This document shows positions 26,560 through 32,706 of a DNA stretch of 32,706 bases, piece by piece. The translations under genes were made by a program, and so were the position numbers. Source of the DNA: Branchiostoma floridae (taxonomy: Eukaryota; Chordata; Leptocardii; Amphioxiformes; Branchiostomatidae); NCBI RefSeq assembly GCF_000003815.2, contig NC_049982.1, positions 3,518,171 to 3,550,876 of the forward strand, given 5' to 3'. A model generated the notes under the pieces. The model had not been told where the DNA came from, searched no databases, and saw only the letters and a list, made by a program, of their open reading frames with translations. Positions within the stretch are counted from its first letter, which is position 1. Every line of letters starts with the position of its first letter.

Positions 26560-27136
26560 TCTTAGCACGGATATGATAATTGATAATCAATAGAATAGAG
26601 TTATCGCCAATCATCAATTATGATGCATGATGCAGTATAACAAGCTTACTTTCACTCAGATTTCATCACTACTTGGTATTTTCTTACCGAAAACATTCAT
26701 GTGAACGTTTTTGATCCATTTTCATGGGGTTCTAGCGTTATATGTTGAAAAAAATGTACCTTGAAAAATTTAAGGTTGATAATCCAAGATGGAGGATAGC
26801 TAAACTATAGATGACGTCATTATATGACGTCATCTTGACGTCTTTGCGTCGGCTTTTGACAGCAGAAGTCTTATAACACTTAAATATTAATAATAAACCT
26901 TTATTGGTAACGTTTTGAGTGAGATATTTAGGTATTATGGGAATTCCCCGTTGTAGCCAAAAATATCAATTAATGACGTCATAATTACGTCATATTACGT
27001 CATAATGATAGAAGAATTTCAGGAATTATTAAACTCGATGAGCACAAACCACCCCCCACCCCCCGCCCGCCGTTTTGAAAATACGAAGGGGGGGGGGGCT
27101 GGGGGGGGGTCGAATGAGCCACATAATTCTATAGTT
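26560..27136. other. AT-rich intergenic stretch with CRE-like motifs
   Basis: A 27-bp palindrome with two TGACGTCA sites lies at 26809-26835. ATGACGTCATAATTACGTCA with further TTACGTCATA repeats lies at 26973-27006. A C-run and a G-run (27049-27108) can pair. No gene is seen. Confidence 0.6.
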
Positions 27137-27745
27137 ACCGATAACGTTTGTTACATGCCATGTAATGCATTACCAATGGGACTGCAAAATAATAAGTTGC
27201 CATTTTTTTGGCTATGGTTAAAAGAGGAATTTTCCCAAACAACCACGTAGTTTTCACTGAAAATAAAGCCGATTTATTTTTCGACCAAACAAAAGCCATT
27301 TTCGACATTTCAGTGAGAACGAGTGACTAGCGAAGTAGCTATGCCAGGCCCTGTAGTTGTAAAAGAGACACTAGTACTAGCGATGTAGCTATGCCTGTAC
27401 TTGTAGAAGTTACACTAGTACTAGCGATGTAGCTATGCCTGTACTTGTAGAAGTGACACTGGTACTAGCGATGTAGCTATGTCTGTACTTGTAGAAGTGA
27501 CACTAGTACTAGCGAGGTAGCTATGTCTGTACTTGTAGAAGTGACACTGGTACTAGCGAGGTAGCTATGTCTGTACTTGTAGAAGTGACACTAGTACTAG
27601 CGAGGTAGCTATGTCTGTACTTGTAGAAGTGACACTGGTACTAGCGAGGTAGCTATGTCTGTACTTCTAGAAGTGACACTAGTACTAGCGAAGTAGCTAT
27701 GCCTGTACTTGTAGAAGAGACCGTTCTCATTTAAATGTCGAAATG
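27137..27745. mobile_element. Repeated element, copy 1, with inverted-repeat-bounded 44-bp array
   Basis: 27138-27330 is about 90% identical, by eye, to 29587-29780 (ATAACGTTTGTTACATGCC, AATGCATTACCAATGGGAC and on). Then CGACATTTCAGTGAGAACG (27303-27321) and its inverted partner (27722-27740, 17 of 19 matches) bracket a 44-bp minisatellite with GTAGCTATGTCTGTACTTGT. There is no coding capacity. The layout suits a non-autonomous element with a tandem-repeat core. Confidence 0.65.
27322..27721. repeat. 44-bp minisatellite, about nine copies
   Basis: The unit is AGCTATGTCTGTACTTGTAG and AAGTGACACTAGTACTAGCGAGGT. It contains the palindrome CTAGTACTAG. Three related units occur in the second element copy at 29771-29890. 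Confidence 0.95.
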
Positions 27746-27964
27746 TTGTCGCCTGACTTAACGCCTTGATATGGAGCAAATCATAAACAATCACTGGTCC
27801 CTTCATTTTTCCCCAACCCCTGCAATGTTTTACACAAGATGGAGGTATGTCCAGAAAAGGGGTAATTGTACGAAGTTAGTGTGTACGAACTTGTACGAAG
27901 TTAAAGGTAGATATAGACCGTAATCGGTAAACTTCGGAAGTTTTAAGTGACGTCATCTAACTTT

Positions 27965-28372
27965 GTACAGGTAGGCAGGGTTGGTGTACGATGTACGATG
28001 TACGATGTACGATGTATGAACTTAAAAAAATCTAACTTAGTACATAGGGGAAGGGTTGATGTACGATGTACGATGTACGAACTTAAAAAATGTAACTTAG
28101 TACAGAGGGGCAGGGTTGATGTACGATGTACGATGTACGAACTTAAAAAATCTAACTTAGTACAGAGGGGCAGGGTTGATGTACGATGTACGATGTACGA
28201 ACTTAAAAAATCTAACTTAGTACAGAGGGGCAGGGTTGATGTACGATGTACGATGTACGAACTTAAAAAATCTAACTTAGTACATAGGGGCAGGGTTGGT
28301 GTACGATGTACGATGTACGAACTTAAAAAATCTAACTTAGTACAGAGGGGCAGGGTTGATGTACGTACACAA
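27965..28372. repeat. 60-bp array with GTACGAT runs (left arm)
   Basis: Six units of GTTGATGTACGATGTACGAT GTACGAACTTAAAAAATCTA ACTTAGTACAGAGGGGCAGG. As 60 is a multiple of 3, a 162-codon frame stays open. No coding evidence supports it. Confidence 0.95.
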
Positions 28373-28571
28373 TGTTCGAGAAGAGAGAAAACTGGAGAGA
28401 GCAGGACTGCTGACCTTGTAAATTATCAAAAATAAATGTTCAACAAAAGATAAATGCAATACATGTTGCTTTTTCATTATTTTCAGACAAAACATCGTTA
28501 TTCTACATGTTTCACATTTACCAAGTGCGACAGGTGAAAGTAGAATAAAATGCTGCGTACAGAGTTAGCAT

Positions 28572-28806
28572 AACCCACAGCATAATCAAAATATCTTAAC
28601 TTCGTACATCGTACATCGTACATTAGGTCCGCCCCATGTACGAACTTAGCATAACCCACAAAATAGAAAAATCTTAACTTCGAACATCGTACATCGTACA
28701 TTAGGTCCGCCCCATGTACGAACTTAGCAAAACCCACAAAGTAGAAAACATATTAACTTCGAACATCGTACATCGTACATTAGGTCCGCCCCATGTACGA
28801 ACTTAG
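28572..28806. repeat. 62-bp array, inverted relative to the left arm
   Basis: Three units of CTTCGTACATCGTACATCGT ACATTAGGTCCGCCCCATGT ACGAACTTAGCATAACCCACA. The complement matches the left-arm unit at the GTACGATGTACGATGTACGAA core and at AACTTAG. Confidence 0.9.
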
Positions 28807-28964
28807 CGTAGCTACGTCACAGATAATTGTCGACGTTTCCCGAACTTTGCCGACAGCGGTTGTCGGAAGTTGTCGGAAGCTAGAAGTTGTCGGAAATTAC
28901 GTGTGACGTAGGCTGATCCAAACTTCGTACATTTCACCCATTTCTGGACATGTATGACAAGATG

Positions 28965-29570
28965 CACAACAACATTCATATTGGTCAATGGCTTAGAAGA
29001 TTATTATAGCCACGGGTGGGATTTCAACCCCTAAAAATGGCTGTCGCCTGAGAAGAAACGAAGAATTCAAATAGTAGCCAAAATGTAACAATTCAGTTCC
29101 CACTTCCCAGAATGATTGTTCGGTAGGTGAAACCAGCTGACCAGGCCCTCTGACCGATCACGTCAGATCGCTGCTATCACTGATCTTGGAGGCTGTGTGA
29201 GGTGGTTTATGCCTGTCGCCAGATTCGATAACAAACGTTACCACCATGAGTACGATGGTTGCCACGGTTATATCATCCACGTATAAGACTAGAAATGGCT
29301 GTTTTTGTGACGCTGTACATTTTTTTGGCTTTCTAAAGAAACAAGAAAGGGTTGTTGACTGTCATTTGTATCCCACCTTGCTTAACAAAATGTTGTACAG
29401 AAATGACTGTAACAAACGTTACCATTGTTCGATGCTATCTAAGCTTTCTATTTGACCCGGTGTCAAAACGCTGCCCACTCTTTACATGTTCCTAGGGACG
29501 TCCACTTATACCTAAATGACGTAGTCAGTAAGGTGAGTCCTTTCGAAGAAAACAGAGTTAAGTCTACTGT
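28965..29570. other. Intergenic; AACAAACGTTACC repeated
   Basis: TAACAAACGTTACC occurs at 29231 and 29410 and again in the palindrome at 29571. A short element bounded by this motif is possible. No gene is supported. Confidence 0.4.
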
Positions 29571-29602
29571 TGTAACAAACGTTACCGGTAACGTTTGTTA
29601 CA
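29571..29602. repeat. Perfect 32-bp palindrome
   Basis: TGTAACAAACGTTACC followed at once by its reverse complement. It sits at the left boundary of the second element copy. It may mark abutting inverted element ends. Confidence 0.9.
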
Positions 29603-29895
29603 TGCCCTGTAATGCATTACCAATGGGACCGAAAATAATAAGTTGCCATTTTTGGCTATGGTTGAAAGAGGACTTTTCCTAAACAACCACGTAGTTTTCA
29701 CTGAAAATAAAGCCGATTTATTTTTCGACCAAACAAATGCCATTTTCAACATTTCAATGAGAACGAGTGACTAGCGAAGTAGCTATGCCTGTACTTGTAG
29801 AAGTGACACTAGTACTAGCGAAGTAGCTATGTCTGTACTTGTAGAAGTGATAGTAGTACTAGCGAGGTAGCTATCCCTGTACTTGTAGAAGTTAG
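29587..29895. mobile_element. Repeated element, copy 2, three 44-bp units, right end missing
   Basis: A direct copy of 27138 onwards at 2.45 kb distance. It has CAACATTTCAATGAGAACG at 29746 but only about three minisatellite units and no visible right inverted repeat, so it is truncated or has lost that end. Confidence 0.65.
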
Positions 29896-30954
29896 ATAGT
29901 TGTAATGGTGGTACCAATACCCTTTTTCGCCTTCGTTATTTCGGCAATGTGCAGAGCTGTACTCTCTGTTGCCTTAGTATGGGAAGAAGGTTACGCATTG
30001 TGCTATACATGATTACTACCGACACAGATGAATTTCAATGGTATGTATGGAGTAGTCCACGTCTTGTTTGTGATTGAAAAATAAATTACAACAATACGTT
30101 ACAGGCCATTTGGACAAACGATACGGGACTCTGGAAAGGACGGATCAAAATGATACAATTACAGCAGCCTTTTTTTTCCTTCAACATTTTATTCCAGGCC
30201 GGACTCTCTCTAAGCCACAATAATTTCCTCATAATTCTACAGTTGTTGCGAGCCTCGGTGAGCCGTCTGCTAGTATGCATGTTGCCCAGGCACATAGTCC
30301 CGGTATATAGTCGTCATGGACCAGTCCATTACTTCACGGGGAACAGTTTTTCAGCAAGCCTTAAAATGAAGAAATACAAAGTCTGACAGTATCATCCGTC
30401 ATAGCCACAGCTATTTTTGTGGGGAGCGCCCTTTCGCGATTTTCAGCGTGGGCTAGAAAATAGTATTTTTTGCGCCGGGAAAACGTCCCTTTCCCGACAG
30501 GGGGTAGGTTCCTCCTGTAACTTCACAGAAATGAACAACCGGGACAGCACAGGTTGTGAACACCCAGCTATTTACAGACTTGGTACATATTCTGTCACAA
30601 CCTAGTGGTTTATTATTGGCGTTGTCATGCCAACAGTGTGAAATGCAACAAAAATAACCTTCTCTACCCCATTCCCAGCATGCTTCTATCCAACACAATC
30701 CTACCTTATTCCCAGCATACCGCTATCCCAGCAGTCATTGCACATCTACCACAAGTAGACATGAACTTGCTGATTGTATAGTTGAAATTTGCAAAACTAG
30801 CCACACATATATAAAATAATTTCTCTATTACATTATACAGAAGAATCTAAGTTTAAGATATCAGCTAGTCATTTTACTGTACATAAGAAGCTGGCATCAC
30901 TAAGAGTCTGGCATGGCAGCTTTAACATGTTTGCTTGTACGGCTATTACAGAAA
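29896..30954. other. Intergenic, no feature recognised
   Basis: Open frames are short and without splice or family support. TTCCCAGCATGCTTCTATCC and TTCCCAGCATACCGCTATCC near 30674-30730 are a loose 40-bp duplication. Confidence 0.5.
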
Positions 30955-31240
30955 TCTCCTAATGTTGCAGACTCTCCCCTAAAATTACAGAATCTCCCCC
31001 AATGTTTCAGAAACTTCTCTAACATTACAGAAACTCCCCTAACTTAAAAAACTCTCCTTACTTTGAAGAAACTCCCCTAACTTTAAAGAAACTCCCCCAA
31101 TGTTACAGAACATTACAGAAACTTCTCTTAAAGAAGCTCCTCTAACATTACAGAAACTCCAATAGCATTACAGACTCTCCTAGTGTTACAGAAACTCCCC
31201 TAACATTACAGACACTCCCCTAACATTACAGACACTCCCC
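30955..31240. repeat. Degenerate 19-21 bp tandem repeat
   Basis: Units of ACATTACAGAAACTCCCCTA with many substitutions, about 14 copies. It is older or less homogenised than the other arrays. Confidence 0.85.
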
Positions 31241-31344
31241 TTACAATATTGCTTACATTGTTTCTGCCGTGTCATATTTACAGTCAAGCTTCTTTTCCTA
31301 AAATGTACAAGTCAGCGTCTAATTTGCAGTCAGCAAGTGTCAAC

Positions 31345-31940
31345 TAATTCTACTGGAGCCTGTGTGACCACACATTCTACTGGAGCCTGTGTGAACACAC
31401 ATTCTACTGGAGACTGTGTGAACACACATTCTACTAGAGCCTGTGTGAACACACATCCTACTGGAGCCTGTGTGAACACACATCCTACTGGAGCCTGTGT
31501 GAACACACATTCTACTGGAGCCTGTGTGAACACACATTCTACTGGAGCCTGTGTGAACACACATTCTACTGGAGCCTGTGTGAACACACATCCTACTGGA
31601 GCCTGTGTGAACACACATTCTACTAGAGCCTGTGTGAACACACATCCTACTGGAGCCTGTGTGAACACACATTCTACTGGAGCCTGTGTGAACACACATC
31701 CTACTGGAGCCTATGTGAACACACATTCTACTGGAGCCTGTGTGAACACACATCCTACTGGAGCCTGTGTGAACACACATCCTACTGGAGCCTATGTGAA
31801 CACACATTCTACTGGAGCCTGTGTGAGCACACATTCTACTGGAGCCTGTGTGAACACACATTCTACTGGAGCCTGACGTGTGTGTGAACACACATTCTAC
31901 TGCAGCCTGTGTGAACACACATCCTACTGGAGCCTTTGTG
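31345..31940. repeat. 27-bp minisatellite, about 22 copies
   Basis: The unit is CACACATTCTACTGGAGCCT GTGTGAA. It is open on both strands because 27 is divisible by 3. Not judged coding. Confidence 0.95.
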
Positions 31941-32310
31941 AACCTTGTATCTATGGAGGCCATTTCCAGTGCGAATGAGCATTCTCCTGAAGGTAGCAGT
32001 ATTCTGTGATCAGCACAGAAATAGAGTCTTACACTTGCCACATCTTTGTAACATCTATAAAGTTATAATAACTCTAGAGTCTGAACACAAACTAATCTTT
32101 AAACCTGTAAGTTTTCCTGCACTACCGCCACATGCATCAGTCCTTGACAAAAATTGGATTTGGCCGGTCAAAAATTTCAACATTTTGTGTTTGAAGCTAC
32201 AGTTTCCCTCTAATCCAGAATCACTAACACACGTGACATTTCCAGTCAAGATAAAGATTAGAAGTTTTTCTTTTGCGAAGCTTTGTGGGTAGGTTGGTCA
32301 ATGGTGACAG
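31941..32310. other. Unique sequence, nothing recognised
   Basis: AT-rich, no splice-supported frame. Confidence 0.5.
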
Positions 32311-32317
32311 TGGTGGC

Positions 32318-32622
32318 CATAAGGAGGGGTGGCCAGGACCGGGGGTGGCCGGGACCAGGGGTGGCCAGGACCGGGGGTGGCCGGGACCGGGGGCGGCCAG
32401 GACCGGGGGTGGCCAGGACCGGGGGTGGCCGGGACGGGGGGTGACCAGGACCGGGGGCGGCCAGGACCGGGGGCGGCCAGGACCGGGGGCGGCCAGGACC
32501 GGGGGTGGCCAGGACCGGGGGTGGCCAGGACCGGGGGTGGCCATGTCCGAGGGTGTCCAGGACCGGGGGTGTCCAGGACCGGGGGTGGCCAGGACCGGGG
32601 GTGGCCAGGACCGGGGGTGGCG
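32318..32622. repeat. 16-bp G-rich minisatellite, about 19 copies
   Basis: The unit is GTGGCCAGGACCGGGG with variants. The plus strand is strongly G-rich with runs of five G, so quadruplexes are possible. Open frames on both strands are repeat artefacts. Confidence 0.95.
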
Positions 32623-32643
32623 GTTAGCATTTCTCCTTGGGCA

Positions 32644-32706
32644 GAGCATTCCGGGTTGGCTGGCGAGGAACGCCGCGCTGCGTCAAGGCGTCGAACCTTT
32701 TGAAGG
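32644..32706 (+). CDS. Possible partial exon at the right edge
   Basis: TTTCTCCTTGGGCAG at 32629-32643 looks like an acceptor. The following frame AGCATTCCGGGTTGGCTGGC and on reads SIPGWLARNAALRQGVEPFE to the window end without a stop. Composition is coding-like and CpG-rich. No family is recognised and only 21 codons are visible. Confidence 0.3.

Larger units (their letters stand above)
27834..28964. mobile_element. Foldback-like element, 1115 bp, with 8-bp flanking repeat
   Basis: ACAAGATG flanks at 27834-27841 and 28957-28964. The ends are inverted repeats placed symmetrically: left TGTCCAGAAAAGGGGTAATT GTACGAAGTT from 27848, right its complement with a few changes ending at 28950. Inside, tandem arrays with GTACGATGTACGATGTACGA face right on the left side (27975-28370) and left on the right side (28595-28800). 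Foldback transposons have such inverted, internally repetitive arms. No transposase is present. An 8-bp duplication would suit a hAT- or P-type transposase, unproven. Confidence 0.7.

Noticed and set aside
27947-28435. 162-codon frame VRCTMYELKKSNLVQRGRVD
   Set aside because: It is generated by the 60-bp array of the foldback-like element.
31337-32041. NTHSTGACV and SSRMCVHTG repeat proteins on both strands
   Set aside because: They are products of the 27-bp period. No splice sites, start context or non-repeat domain is present.
32224-32703. Pro/Gly-rich collagen-like frames (PGPGHPRSW, GGGQDRGWPGPG)
   Set aside because: The 16-bp array read in cycling frames. There is no G-x-y pattern over a real domain.

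Overview
The window looks like invertebrate chordate DNA, most likely amphioxus (Branchiostoma) from a draft assembly with N gaps. The evidence is split genes with GT-AG introns, a recognisable orthologue of the vertebrate chromatin reader PHF21A (BHC80), and a very high load of minisatellites, roughly 10 kb of the 32.7 kb by my count. Many minisatellites include exon-intron boundary sequence, a habit I recall being reported for amphioxus. There is no sign of bacterial gene organisation. The species is an inference.

Region 1 (1 to about 11.4 kb, + strand) holds the 3' half of a PHF21A-like gene. Nine exons can be placed with consistent splice phases: 1143-1259, 1554-1605, 2194-2276, 3274-3334, 3780-3857, 4616-4762 (PHD finger), 8010-8082, 10105-10208 and 10656-10754 (stop). 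An AT-hook exon is probably hidden in the gap at 3613-3778. The 5' exons lie upstream of the window. A candidate poly(A) signal is at 11390. In this gene fragments of the real exons and their splice sites recur in the neighbouring introns, often as tandem arrays.

Region 2 (about 11.4 to 18.1 kb) has a 33-bp array with p53-like half sites, a hairpin element, and a second + strand gene at 14312-15612. This encodes a TMEM53/DUF829-type alpha/beta-hydrolase-like protein with an in-frame 17-residue repeat at its N-terminus. Its last coding bases and stop codon seed a 58-bp minisatellite that runs downstream. A 366-N gap hides part of the protein.

Region 3 (18.1 to 22.2 kb) is intergenic, with several inverted-repeat (MITE-like) elements that share a CTCCAAGCAGA terminus, and a GC-rich stretch with repeated CTATTGT motifs.

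Region 4 (22.2 to 26.4 kb) is a complete five-exon + strand gene with TATA box, signal peptide, basic linker, six-cysteine C-terminal module and poly(A) signal. It encodes a 352-residue secreted protein that I do not recognise. Region 5 (26.4 kb to the end) has no convincing gene except a possible exon at the right edge. It contains CRE-like palindromes, two copies of an element with an internal 44-bp minisatellite, a 1.1-kb foldback-like element with 8-bp flanking repeats, and three more minisatellites.

The three genes share an orientation but nothing shows a common function. The unifying theme is how tandem repeats arise at and overlap gene boundaries.
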